Positions 12,151 to 25,700 of a stretch of DNA of 64,000 nucleotides are shown piece after piece. The notes below the pieces were generated by a model, which searched no databases, had not been told where the DNA came from, and saw only the letters and a list, made by a program, of their open reading frames with translations. The DNA lies in assembly GCF_963675165.1 (NCBI RefSeq), contig NC_087393.1:1327002-1391001 (forward strand). The letters run 5' to 3'. The position numbers and the translations under genes are program-made. Each line of letters starts with the position of its first letter. The stretch's first letter is position 1. The stretch comes from Halichondria panicea. Taxonomy: Eukaryota; Porifera; Demospongiae; Suberitida; Halichondriidae.

Positions 12151-12489
12151 TACATGAGGTATGTGGAAAACCACTGCATGCACAGTCATAAGTAAACACA
12201 GGAGCTAGTGTTTCATGCACTCCTGGTAACATTATCAACTTGGGGTCACTACACTGTTATTATTGTAAATTGTCCTCTGGGAAGATTCCAGGGAAGATCC
12301 CAGGGAAAATCCAGTGAAAATCCCCAACTAAAGCAGCCCCTCCCCCAAAATGTGGGTGATTTTTACTGGATTTTCCCTGGGATCTTCCCAGAGGACAATT
12401 TACAATAGTATAACCCCAAGTTGCTTATGACTGTGCATACAGTGGTTTTCCCCATACCCCATACCAATTGGCACATGTACAGAGTTTTG

Positions 12490-13322
12490 TAAGCTAGTGA
12501 TTTGGGGCCCCCCCACGGCCCTATTTCACTAGCGCTTTGAGGCCCCCACTTATAACTTGCAGTGTAGATGGTATCTATGCTTGTAGCCTCAGCCTCATGC
12601 TCTAAGTAAATCTAGATGTCCCTTGCTGACTAGATCTTGCACAGTACTTACTCATAATTATGTCTAAGCTCTCTTGCTGACCAAGTACAGAGTTTGATAA
12701 CACCATGGCTTGCTGCTATTGGCTAATGTTAGGCTAGCTATACCAGAGCAGGAAGATGTAGCTCAATACTTGAACTGAATTCGAGAAAGTTGTGTTTATT
12801 TATTATTTTATGCCGCTGTTATAACGAAATAAATTACTGTTCCTTTAACTGGCTCTGTTCCGAGTCTGTCTTGGATAATAAGAGATCAAAACACATGCAC
12901 ACACAGAACATGCATGCAGACTGTCATAGGAACAAATACGAGCAGGGCCTCTTCACAACACAAGTATTGTCTACTATGACAAAAACCATAGAGCCTTGCT
13001 CTACGTACGTAGAGCTGAGATAAAATACACAATACACTGGGGCAAATGTGTCCACAGGTGCTGACTATTATACTGTTATCCTTAGTGACCAAGCAGCACA
13101 GATTATAGGCTAGTAATGTATTCTGTATTGGAAGTTTAGATCTACATAAACATTATAGCCATTGATTCTCAACTCAACCTCCTATTACTGTTGTGCTGGC
13201 GTTGACTTCACTGCTCAGAATAGACTTCTCATGCAAGGGGGGGGGGGGCCTATATCACTATGGGGGCCTATACCGCTAGTGCAATAGGGGCCCCCCTAAC
13301 ACCCTAAATCACTAGCATTTTA
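12490..13322. mobile_element. Non-autonomous element with G/C-rich inverted ends
   Basis: The left end (tagtgatttggggccc) and the reverse complement of the right end (tagtgatttagggtgttagg) share a diverged inverted repeat that recurs as 'cactagcg' further in. The interior has no recognisable gene. Boundaries are approximate. Confidence 0.4.
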
Positions 13323-13620
13323 GGGCCGGGGGGCCCCATATCGCTTCTACACCGGTATACTGCCAAAATGTAATAATATCCATGCTTTGGATATGACACA
13401 CTAGTTCTTTAGTTTTAATATGGAGCAAGCACAAGCAAATTCGATAGTCACATGCGTTGTGGTTGCATCGGACCTTTGTTGCATTCCTCTGGTTTATGAT
13501 ACTGCCATAATGACAATCATTGTGCAAGACAAGAGTCTCTCCCCTGGAAAGGGCGCTGATTCATGAGACTAGGGATTTAGATGCATGCATGATTATCATT
13601 AACATTCCACAGGATTTCTG

Positions 13621-13627
13621 TATAAAA
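13621..13627 (+). promoter_or_regulatory. Possible TATA box of the death-domain GTPase gene
   Basis: A TATAAAA lies 97 bp upstream of the proposed start codon at 13724. The position is plausible for a core promoter with a short 5' UTR. In AT-rich DNA this could be chance. Confidence 0.25.
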
Positions 13628-13723
13628 CAAATTATCAGCACCATTTCCTTGCACATGTCTGAATTCTAGCTAGCTACATCTGATCCACAAAGTATTCTAT
13701 AGATCTAAAGCTGATTCACCATC

Positions 13724-16700
13724 ATGGGAGGAGGCCAATCAGCAGAAGAGGTTAGCCAAAATTATAACTAACTATTGCGAATTGCATTCTTGCATACTCA
13801 TTCTTTGTGACCTATCGAAAGAATCGCATTCGAAACCGATATGTTATAGTTATTGACTGGTTGACTAGTATTATTGGTTTTTTATAAGCCATAATTACTA
13901 GGTAACCAGTCAACAACTAATTTATTTACTGCAAAAATAGCAAAATATCAGCCTTGACTAGAAACACAGAGCAAGAATTGAACTGCCGTGTTTTATGCGT
14001 TATGAACATGTAATAAGTATCATATAATGGCTTAGACTGCTAGCTATATAGCTCAGGTCAATATGACAATAACACAAAACGGATCATGAGGCATATATAC
14101 GGCACCGGATGTGGAAACGCCCTAATTTTTATAACTTTTCCTTTGCTAACCCGAACCCCTCCCTTCCACAATTACATCCGGTGCCGCCGTATATGCCACT
14201 TGGTCCCACAAAACAAAGTCTACAAAACTTTGTGCGTGCTGTATTGCTATTTTACTGTACAAATTGTAAAGATGATTTCAAAAGTTGAATAGTGCTTGAA
14301 GTAAATGCCATATTCCATACTTTCCTGGGGGAAGTAAAATATGGCTCATTCACTGGAAATCATCTAGCTGAATAACAGAGTAAACCAGTTATTACATGGC
14401 CTTGACCACAATCTACTACCGGGCCAATAAACAGCTTGTGCACGGCATGAATTGCCATGTAATAACTGCCTTGAAAACCATTTTCTGCATATAGAAACCT
14501 GCATAGAATGCGTAGATATGAAAAAAAAATGGTAATTTGGTCGTTTTTGTTTTTGGTGGCTGGAATTACAATATTGAAATAGTAGCTGCATCGAAACCAT
14601 GCATATGCTGTCTAGTAAATTTCCACAGGAACCGCAACTGTCTCATTCAATGATTTGACAGTTTTCGTGGGAGGTGGGGTACTTCACTGAAAGGTCAATT
14701 TTCTGTATGCCATTTACAGACTGACCACAGTGCAATATGCCATATACAAGCACTGCTATTCTTTTGATCTCAGCGGTCAAAAAGCAACAATAACTGTATA
14801 ATTACCCCGTGCGTCCGCAGCGTGCAGCAGGGGTAGTGTGTGTATGTTAGAATTTGAATAAGGTGGGTGAAATTGTGCATAGCTCAAACGGAATGCTTAC
14901 TCATAATATGTTTGGCATCTATAATCAAATCAAGCTAAGTAGGTGGGTTGGGCCAGCTGACCACAAATTCAAACTAAATTGATGACCACGGTTGCGAACG
15001 ACCTTGAAAGGGATAAGCTTCTATAGCAATGCTATATCTTGCAAAACTAAAGCTTGTGTATAAAGGCTATAGTTTTTCCCAGTACATTGAAGGCCATTGC
15101 CAGAATTAAGAATAGTAAAGTATGTTCGTAGAAGGTTGCTATTCTACTTAGTAGTTATAGCTCTACACTAGAGGTGATAGCTATCGGTAGCTGTAAAAAG
15201 CTGCAAACTAAAGCAGTTAATGCACCGTTTCACGCTCTATACTCTCTGGATATTATTGGCCTTGCGAAAGTTCTTCACCTCGAGCTACATGAACTTCTCG
15301 GATTTCCGCTTGGCCAACGAGTAATGCAAGCTGCGCTGTGTTATAATGCCTCTCGCCATGTTTTGCTTTCGCTCAAGTGTTATAAGAGGTAATTAGTTTG
15401 CTTTGTATAAACGTTATGTTATTATTATGCAATTGTTGAAATGAATCACAGGTAAATAATTTGCTATGTGCTTTGATTGTTTCACAAGAAAGGGATGTCC
15501 ACAGTTAATAGTGCATACTGATCGTCTTAAATGGCCTCTAGCCAAACAGTGGGAGCAAACCTTTGTCAAAAGCATAGTCAGTAGTCTGTGAGATAAGTAT
15601 TGAAGATAGACTTCAATACAAGCAGTCTTTAATCACAGAATTCAATCACAGTGTTCAAAAGTAACAGGTACTGTTTCGTGTGATGTTTGTGTCAGGCTAT
15701 CTCAAGAGTTATAGGTTTTACAGTTAAGCTTATACAAAAAATAGCATTTACTCTGTATAGCACTATTTGTTTTTTAAAGTCCATGCAGCTACAATTTCCA
15801 GATGCCATATACTGACTAGAACTAGCTAGCTATGGTGGTTAGATCGTCCAGCTGTGGGTCTAGTGTGGCAGAGACCCCGCCCACCGAAACGCGGATTGTG
15901 ACACAATGTCATTGTGTTTCTTACATATCCATCTTCCTTTACAATCTGTGCTAGAAGCCTATAATTATAGAAACTCTTACTTACAGTTCATTGATCCTTG
16001 AGCAGCTGTAGCAGTCTACACACACACACAAATACACTACCGTATACCTCGCTTGCGCATGCATGCCTACCGAGGCATAATTATGTACAATCTCCTGTGT
16101 GGGGGGAGGCTCGTTTGTAGTGCTTTAGACATGGATTTGTACTGAAAAATGTCCCCGGGGGAGTGTCTTTTGTTACCCCTTTTTGACAAATCCCCACCTT
16201 CCCCCAAGGGGAGTGGGAATTTGCATTCATAGGTGTGTTTTTAGCTGATGCTATATATTTTCTGAAATGCCACCTCGCTATTCCGACTAAGCTGCGCTGT
16301 CCCATAAAGGGTGGCCAGATTAAGACACAGAAATCCATTCGTGGTGAGAGCTTCTTTTCCAAATCAGGTTGACCTTACAGAGCCTATAACACTCCTACCA
16401 ATCTCACTTAGCTTCTGTAACAACAACTCATCGGATGGGTGGGCAGGCTTACAATGGCATTGGTATAGCATATTGCATTGGGAGATGCCTGCATGAAAGA
16501 CATTCACAGTACTAGGTGCATTCACAGTAGCTATTGCTTTTGTGAGCTTGTATAGGTATAGAAGCTGTGACTTTACTTGCATATATACACTTTGTAGCAG
16601 GCCAGGGGAAGCAAACCTTTCAATTAACATGACAGATAATTTTTGTCAATATGTCAATATCCTAGTTCTATAGCTATAGCTAACTTTGGAGCTTTGACTT

Positions 16701-19700
16701 GTTACATATTTCAAGTGAATTAAAGGCACTATTTCCTAGGACGCGTAGCTCGTGCCCGTCATATCTCTAACACTTACATGTACATAATTATAGATGATAA
16801 TTATGCACAATCTGAGTCCATGTGATCATGTGACTTCAATCGATGTATATATCTATTATTTTGTACAGTGCCTTATATAAATGTATATTGTGATGATTGT
16901 CTGTATGTATTAATTATATAGCGTCGAGTACAAGAGCAAGAAGCGAGACAAATAGTAAGTAGCAAAATACATGCATGCATGGGTAATAATGGTAAAGCTA
17001 TAATAATTATTATTATCATACCTTAAGGTGACATATTTTTGCACGTATTAATTTCTGCTATTTCTGCGAAGGAGAGTAAAATCGTAAAAATGTGTACTCA
17101 CAGATAATTGGAAAATACACTGAATCTCATTAAAGCCCTTTGCGAGTAATTAGAAACTCTATGAATAAATTAATTTCACAAATAAGCAGAATTTACCAGC
17201 AAATTAAAATGAGCTAAACAGTGAAATTGCAAATAAATCTACCTTTGAAAATAATAACTATATATAATTATGTCACCTTAAGATAGATATAAATATTATT
17301 ATAAGGGGTCACTTTCAATTTACTTTTGCATTTCTTAGTGTCATTATAATATTGGGAGGGGGGATGGTCTTGGGCTGTGACGTTAGTCCAGGTATGCTCA
17401 ATAAGGGGCGTGGCTTTGATTGTTTGGTCACATGCAGAAAGCAGATTATAGCTACTGTATACTTATTCGATTTAAGGCAACACTTTTTAAATAATTACGA
17501 AGCCAAAGGTCGTTTCTTTTGGGGGTTAAACAATTATGTTGAAGTCCTGGTGTCGCATATTTAGAGTGTCGCATCTAATTGGAGGTTACTCTACTACCGT
17601 AGAAACTTGATTATTAGCACTTACTCGATTATAAGCGTATCTTTATTTTAAGCGCATGCTCAACTGCAGGATTTTTATACTCGAGTTGAAGCGCTTTTCC
17701 AATTATGTGAAGGTTATTAGTGAAATTAATTTTAGTTTATCTATAAGCTATATAGTTAGCTTGTACAGTGCTAGCTATATAGCTAGTGACATCCATCTGG
17801 AAGGACTCTCTGCATGGGCATGCTGTTACCTTGTCTGATCATGCTGAGAGAATGTGAGACATGGATGAGGTCCTTTTATTCCAAGTTCCTGGTTAATTTG
17901 AATGTTTTTATAATGTGAATTTAAATGATGTAAATGAACTGTAAAATGAACTGTAACATAATAGTATATGATATAGATCCAGTTAGGGTTGCCTGCTTAC
18001 CTTCGAGTCAGCTATCATCACAGAGACATCCGGTTGCCTGGTGCATGCGTGGCTCCATTATAGGAGCATTCTCGAATATAAGCGTATAGAGCTCTGCTAT
18101 TGACCCTAAAAGCGCATGCACTAATAATCCAGTTTCTACGGTATCATCTTCGATTATAGGCTAAATTGTTTTTTGCGGCCTGGAATTGAGGCTATGGTTT
18201 AACCTCTATTTAAGACGCGACATAATGTCAACGCAGCAGTCGCTACTTTTAGAGATCAGAAATTGGAGGGTGTCACATATTTGGAGGGTCACTTTAAATC
18301 GAATAAGTGCGGTACAGGTATAATTTTTTTTATGACAATCCAAAAACAAGTATATGAATAATTCATTGACAAGTGTACCAGACAACAAGGAAGGGCAGCA
18401 ATAAGCAAGCTCTGTGACTGTTTAAGACTTTTTAGAACTGACTCAGAGGCGTAGGAAGATTTTTTACAAGGGGGGGCTCTTAGACCAATCTCTAGTGCAT
18501 GCATGATTGTGAATCTATCACTTTAGACTTTTGAAACCTATAGACCATCATCAAAATAATCACGTATTAGATCTTACAGTTTAATAGCTAGCTGGCTGCA
18601 GCCAGCATGCTGTAGCTAAGCTAGCTCAACAGTTCAAGCTAAACAGTGCTCTCCAACAATGGGGGAGCCACCCCACTTCCTACGCCACTGTGACTGTTTA
18701 AATGGGTGTGACCTGCCCACAGACCACGCCCATATAGTGAGAATACTTGTGACATTAAGATTAGAGGGAGGCAAGGGAACGCATGATGATAAGAAATACA
18801 AAATTAGTTCGGAGTGCCCCCTAAACGAAAGATAGGGATTGGAAATGAAGTACCTCGAATGAACATATCTAAATTATTACTAGTAAATACACACGATCCT
18901 TGCGATAACGCAATAGTTAGATCGCAAAGGGTTAACATTTCTGCTGATTTGGCTCATTCGCAAAGGTTTTTCATCTGCAACTAATACGCAGAGGTATAAA
19001 TAACAGTCGGTCATTGGTCAATTTCCGAGCAATTAGCCTATTTGACCGGCCATTTATAGCTACTTGCTTGGTCATAGTGTCCTAGCATGCAAAGATTGAA
19101 GGCCAAAGGTGATTATTTTAGTGCGCATGCGCGTCATAACTATGACCTTTGGCTTTTTCAGCCATGTGTCATTGATACCGTATAGCGGGTAAGTTTTGTG
19201 GGGTAAAAAATCGTTCAACTCGAGAAACGGTAGTTTTCGTGAGTAAAAATTTTGTTTAGTCTCGTGGCTGCACGGCATTCCTACGTTCAGATAAGCCACG
19301 CCTATGATAAAATTTCGTGGAGGTCAGCCTGCCCACGAAAATAACAAATATTTTACCCCACGAAAATTACCCGCTATACGGTATAGCTATATGTATAGCA
19401 GAGTGACAAGACGACTATAGGTATGTGCTAAGCATTATCTTAATTATCTTCCCTATAAAGTCTCCTTTTTTATAAAGACACTGCAATGGGTAATTTAGTG
19501 TCCGACCAATATCACTTGATGGCAGAACAAAGTATTATGTTAGGACAGCTTGTCAGGACAATCAAGATGATACCTCTGATACGGTATATTAGTGTGGCGC
19601 TTAGCAATAGAACGTAGAGTACTAGTAGCTGTTTCCAGAGGCTATCATCAGTTATACATACGTCATGCAACAATAATAATGTATATACACATGTAGTAGA

Positions 19701-22700
19701 ATTAACCTCGCTAATCCGAATATAGCCAGACCAGACCCCATCCGAATACATGAAATTTCCGGATTAACGGATGTTACAGTAGAACCTCGCTAATCACCTC
19801 GCTAATCCGGACCCCTTTAATCCGAAACCTCGCAAATCCGGACAAAATGGAAAACTGAAAAAGAGGAGGGGCTGTCGGTAGAATAGAGTACTGCGCATGC
19901 GCAATGTAAATTGCTTAGCTGAATCAGCAATTGATAAACTGCTGGAGACAATGGCCACTGCAAAGAAAACGAAGAGAGAGCTCACAAGACTCACTGTATT
20001 GGAGAGAAAGTTGAGATAAAGACTATTCTATAGCTAACAGCTTCCCTTCTGGCCACAGTAATATCAATACATGTACAAAAGTGTCTTTGTTAATGATATT
20101 CATATCAATTAGTTAATCTGTTCATGTATTCGGATGGGGTCTGGTCCCGCTCTATTCGGATTAGCGAGGTTCTACTGTATTAATAATTATTGATCATGAA
20201 TATCATTAACGAAGACACTTGTGTACATGTACATGTATTATGATTTACTGTGGCCAGAAGGGAAGCTGCTACATGCATGTGTAGCTCTTTTAAACTCAAC
20301 TTTCTAATACAGTGAGTCTTGTGAGCTCTCTTCATTTTCTTTGCAGTGGCCATTGTATTGAGCAGTTTAAATTATTGCTGATTCAGCAAGAGTGTGCATG
20401 TGCAGTAGTCTTTTCTACTGACAGGCCCTCCTCTTTTTCAATTTGCCATTTTGTCCGGATTTGCGAGATTTCAGACTAAAGGGGTCCAGATTAGCGAAGT
20501 TCGTTCAACTGTAGTGGGAAAGTTTTTTGGGGTACAAATTTTCGCATTTTTTGAGGGCAGAGCAGTTAACGCAAAAATTTAAACTGGGATGAACTCCCAC
20601 GCACCGGTATTTTACATGCAAAGCTATTGGTGGGTGTGGTTTCCTGGCATTGAAATGCGAATATTAGAACCCACGAACATTTCTGCTGAGGGCTCTGCAG
20701 CCAAATAACGAAAATTTTCACCAGCGAAAATTTTCCGCTATACAGCATAATAATGTAAACAAAACATTGCGAGAGACATTAGCACAGCACAGCTTGCACC
20801 ACTCGTTGTTGATATATTCATTGTATTTCAAGAGCTGCATGGCAGGCCTCAAACGCAGACAGAAAAGACATGCTATGTATTTCAGTGCTCTATATAAATA
20901 TGATCCATAAATGTTTGTCTTGCAATTAGCATCGAGCACGTCAACGAGAGGTTGAAAGCCAAGTAGCAGAATGGGTAAGCTGCATGTATATAATAATTAT
21001 ATGCCGTGAATAGAATTATTGGGCTATAGTAGCCTCGATCCCAGGCCGAGTTTTCGCTTTTATAACGGTTAGGCGAACAACTGGGCCTGGTACTAGTTGT
21101 CTGCGCATGCGTCAAATTTTCATTGTATATTTGTGGTCGGCAAAAATATTTAATAAATCAATAATCGAAATTTGTACACAGAAAATGCACAGAGTGAGTA
21201 CACAAAAGATGCACATAGAGAGCTGCTTCACAAAGGCCTGGGGAGTTGCCAGTTGTGCTGCAGCACAATTACAGTGACCCAGGGCAACTCAGGATGATTG
21301 AATGCCTTCAAATTACGTTTCAAAAAGATTTAGCAGGCTGCTGGACTTCTCTGATTCTAGGCCCCAACTCGTAACTCAGTTAAATTTTGCTTGAGAAAAC
21401 GTAGATTCTCTTGATGTCTCTGAGCTACCCAGCAACACTCGAATGAGCAGGTCATACTCCAGTCCTGTGAGTATAGGACAATATTAAAAGAAACCAAAGA
21501 CGGTTAAACCCTTACCTCAAACTGTCCAGTCTCGTCCGTTAGTATAGCCAAGAGGAGCACTGTTGGGATAGCTGGATATTAGCCATTGCTCCTGTACAGA
21601 GAAGTAGACATTTTAAATACGTGTAGATCTATACATATTAAATTTCTCGTATTAAACAGGTTAGTGTCATTGTCGACGAGCTAATGATGGCAGCACCAAG
21701 TTCTCTAGCTCACACTCTTCACTTGATCCACCATATTAATGATGAAACTATACTCTACCTACATACCGGTAGATCTTGCCAAACATGAACAAGACTTGAT
21801 AGCATAGCCATAGGGCCCACACAAAAATATCTGACCTTAACAAGCTTGACAAAGCTTTATACCTCTTCCCTTGTTGTTTAGTCTTCAGAATAAGCTTCAG
21901 AGAAGAGAGAAGCTTCAGCTAAGAGCCATTCCAATCGATTCCAATAATGATAAAACGGGAACTGACTTCTAGTACACGATAGTACACGAATATAAATGTC
22001 ACGAAAGTGAACGAGAATATCCATTCGTCAGAATCTGACGAACGACTGACGCATGCGCAGACAACTAGTACCAGGCCCAGTTGTTCGCCTAACCGTTATA
22101 AAAGCGAAAACTCGGCCTGGGATCGAGGCTAGGGCTATAGCTGCTATAGTATTACGTGCAGGAGAATGCTTATTGAGCTTTATACATTGTATAGTATTAC
22201 ATGCGTGCATCCTAGAAAAAATAATGATCCACATGCATGTCTATATTGACCGCATGCATGTGCAAATGTAGCAGCACTCTATTGCATGCTTGATGAAGCC
22301 ATCATGCACGATTAGTGCATGGGGTATAGGTATATATATAATAATGTAAAGAAATAGTTTCATGTCCTGTTCCGCAGAAACAAAGAACGCACAGAATGTC
22401 AAGCTTGGACAAATTGAAATTCTACAAGCAGGTATATATCTATAACTTATATCACGTTGTCAAGGTAACAGCTTGTAATATATAATCGTACTCATGTATT
22501 ACACGGTCACGTAGTCTCAAAGCATAATTTTGTGAGGGGATCATCGCGATATACAACACATAATTATAGCATCATCAAGAGTAGATAAGAGGAAGAGTGT
22601 TGAACTCCTGTAGTAAACGTGAAACCGCATTACCACAAAACCACCATACAATGTTAGCTATGCAAATAAATATAGTATAAATATACGTATATACTAGTTA

Positions 22701-25700
22701 ATGCACGGATCGGCTCTAGTATAGAGCTAACTATACTATATAGAATAGCAACCTTCTACGAAAATATTTTGTTATTCCTGATTCTGGAGAGACTGCATGC
22801 AATGGCCTTCAACGTACTCAACGTACTGGTAAGCAAAACTAGCCTTTACTCGAGAATAAAGCCTTTGCTAGCAAGATATAGCATTGCTAGAAGCTTATAG
22901 AATCACTTAGCTGTACTCCATTGCAACCATGGAGCAGTTGTAGCTATTATAAAATTCTATGGCTTAAAAATCAATTATTTTAACCACCAACCGTGCGTGC
23001 TCTAATTACCCCAGCGGTGCTCTAACCATAGAAGAGAAAGGAATTGGCAATGGAGTGCACTTCCGGTACCATCCGTGTTTCGCCTCGAGGCTTACTTCTA
23101 ACGTGGGGGTCTAAACATGAATAATTCATGAGAATTGTTTTGCCGTCTGTAAAAAAGTCTACAAGCAGTTCTACTGCTAAACATCAACTTCACCTTATTT
23201 GTGTGGCGATTTGGGACATAGCACACTACTTAGTAACACAACCTTAGCTATATCATAGGTGCTATAGGAACACAAGCATGAAAAAGCCTCTGACAGAGGC
23301 TCTGTGTACCTCTAGCTACTTCACGAAAATCAAGATTATATTTTATTCATTTCTAAATGATACCTACCACCAGGGGGCATGTGTTTAAATGTTGGAGGGG
23401 TCTTTGAGAAGTAGGTATTAGACACAATAAATTTCCCGGGTTTTCGCGGGAGTTTTAGGGCGGAACACGGATGGTTTAAGGCCCATCTGTGTGCATATCC
23501 ATCTTCGATTCGTTTCAGTTGAGACAGTGCCAGGGATCTGTGTTCATGTCCACCTCTTAAACAAAACACCTTTCCGTTGTAGTAAAAGACTGCATGCACG
23601 TTGCAGTGCCACAGGATCATCCGTTCGAAAAACACCACTAGACCATAGCAAGTTCTCTTCTTCATTTGAGAAAGGCTCTGCTGAATGTGTCTCTGCTCCA
23701 ACTCCTTGAGCCCTAAGACCTCTATAGATAGTATCCATCGTGTTGTGAAGTGTTTCGAAGCAAGGGTTTTTTTGTGAGGTGTTTCGAAGCATTTTTTGCA
23801 AAAATGCTCGGTGCCTTTTATGCATCAACACCTCGCATGTAACGCAGTAGACCTGATAGAATGCTTTGCAAGGTTGTAGGGTTCTCCATTGACCTAATTC
23901 TTGTTTCTGCCACAAAAACAGACAGCCACTTATTCAATAGGCTTGCCTCAATCTGCAGCAAAAGATCATCAGGACATTTTTCAGCTTCTGGTCGACTGTT
24001 TCGGCTTTCTATCTAGCAGTGAAAGTTTTGTAGAGCCCATTTTGTCTGTTCACTTGTCTTCTTTGGGACAAAGGGTTTGGATAAGTGTTGCAGTTCCTGG
24101 TCAGTCACCTCCAAGAATCTTTTAGATGGTCGGATTCTGCAGGAAGTGTGCGCTTGAGGGAGGAGCTGGGTTTGCAGGCTGAGGTCAAAAGACAGGAAGC
24201 TGGGTCACTACGAAGGTGTAGTTCAAGCCATTCAATTAAATTGGCGAGGAACTTTCTTAACAGTGCATGATATTTTTCAGGAGAGACTTAGATATTACAA
24301 CTTCAGCCATTGACTAGAAGCTGTTACTAAGCTGTTACTAAGGGAGTTGCTATTTAGTTTGCCTTAGGCTTGTCTAGTTTAGCCAATGAAAAGTGGGATC
24401 TAAATGGGTTAGATAATGTGCATTCGGTATCTATGTGTTCCTCAGCCCTCGTGCTTTGGGACACTATCATGCCCATTATATATTTAACCATTATACATAG
24501 TTATACCACACTTACATCACCACAAATTGATCTCATTGGTCAACAGCTGTAGGATATATAGAATATTAGCATACAGCCCCAGGCATGCACAGTTTTTCAA
24601 GTTGTTTTTTAGTTTTTTCATTTGTTCAAGAAAGTAAGCAAAGAGAAAAGAGCCATGCTTGACGGTACTAAGACTCAAAGCGACGGCAGAAACACGGAAG
24701 GTGCTCTCCAACAAGATGGCTAAGCTTCCATGGGTCCATGGGCGCGGTTTAGATACATTTTATCCAAGAAGAGCTTGCAACTCCAGTAAGGGACGTCGAA
24801 TGGTCAACGCTTGGACCAAGGAAGCTCTTGAGCATCTGTAGGAGTCAACATGTTGCTCAACTAGCTCTTTGACGGCTGTAAAATCCGGCATAGTCTTGTT
24901 CTTTTTTGCAATCTGCATCGTGATTGAATTGTTGCTAGGGGGAGGTCCTTTTATAGTGCTGCGGTCACGTGGTATAAGTCAGATATGCCACACCTAAGAG
25001 GAGGATATATGGGTGCATATCCTCCTCTTAGGTGTGGTATATCCTATACTTCTCTTTCGTGGCTAGCTAATTAGGCTTGCAAATAAAGATCCGGCTACAC
25101 CCAACTTGGCAGTTAAGTTAATTATGACATCATTGATAAGGGGTGTGGCTTCCAGTCAACCAAATTTCGACGCTTCGCGCCCTCTTTCATCATAATGGCA
25201 CCCCTTCCCCAAAATCCTGGCTATATATACGCCCCTGAGCTGCATGTACTGGAAATATCATAGCCTTTGATGTGGTCTGCCACTAGGCTATAATTTGACA
25301 TACTTACATGCTAATGAAACTGAATTAACATCCATACAGGAGCAACAAAATGTGCTTTCCTATCGTCGTCACATCAAGTCGAAAATTAATGAGCTTATTA
25401 CAAATCTTCAGAAGGATATTAAAGGTATAGCTATATAATTATAATTACCAAATTGCATTAAACGTATTTGATGCATAAAGTACACGCAATACAGTAGACT
25501 CTCGTTAATCCTGGGACAGTGCAGATTGGTCGCAATAGTGAGGTGGCTGCATTTCAAAAAATAGCCACGGCTAAAAAGCGACCCTGCCTCGAATCTAATG
25601 ACTATAATGTTGCGGTTCTGTCTCGAGAATAATTAATCATTATGCTCTCTATTAAAGCAATTTTATCTGCCAAACCACACCCAAAATGTCATATCTGGCC

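Larger units (their letters stand above)
10458..12485 (+). repeat. Copy 2 of the ~2-kb duplicated unit
   Basis: Same order and orientation as 1796-4655. It contains a family A MITE (10824-11364), the pogo-like MITE (11865-12150, left TA intact) and the foldback (12236-12423). It lacks the Mutator-like element and keeps a single actgtgcat at the corresponding point. Small deletions remove a palindrome arm and microsatellite units. Confidence 0.85.

Noticed and set aside
15174-15392. 72-residue open frame in GTPase intron 1, first taken as an exon
   Set aside because: The same DNA recurs near 37140 and in part inverted near 22745, so it is a dispersed repeat. The chain of small exons also splices in phase without it.
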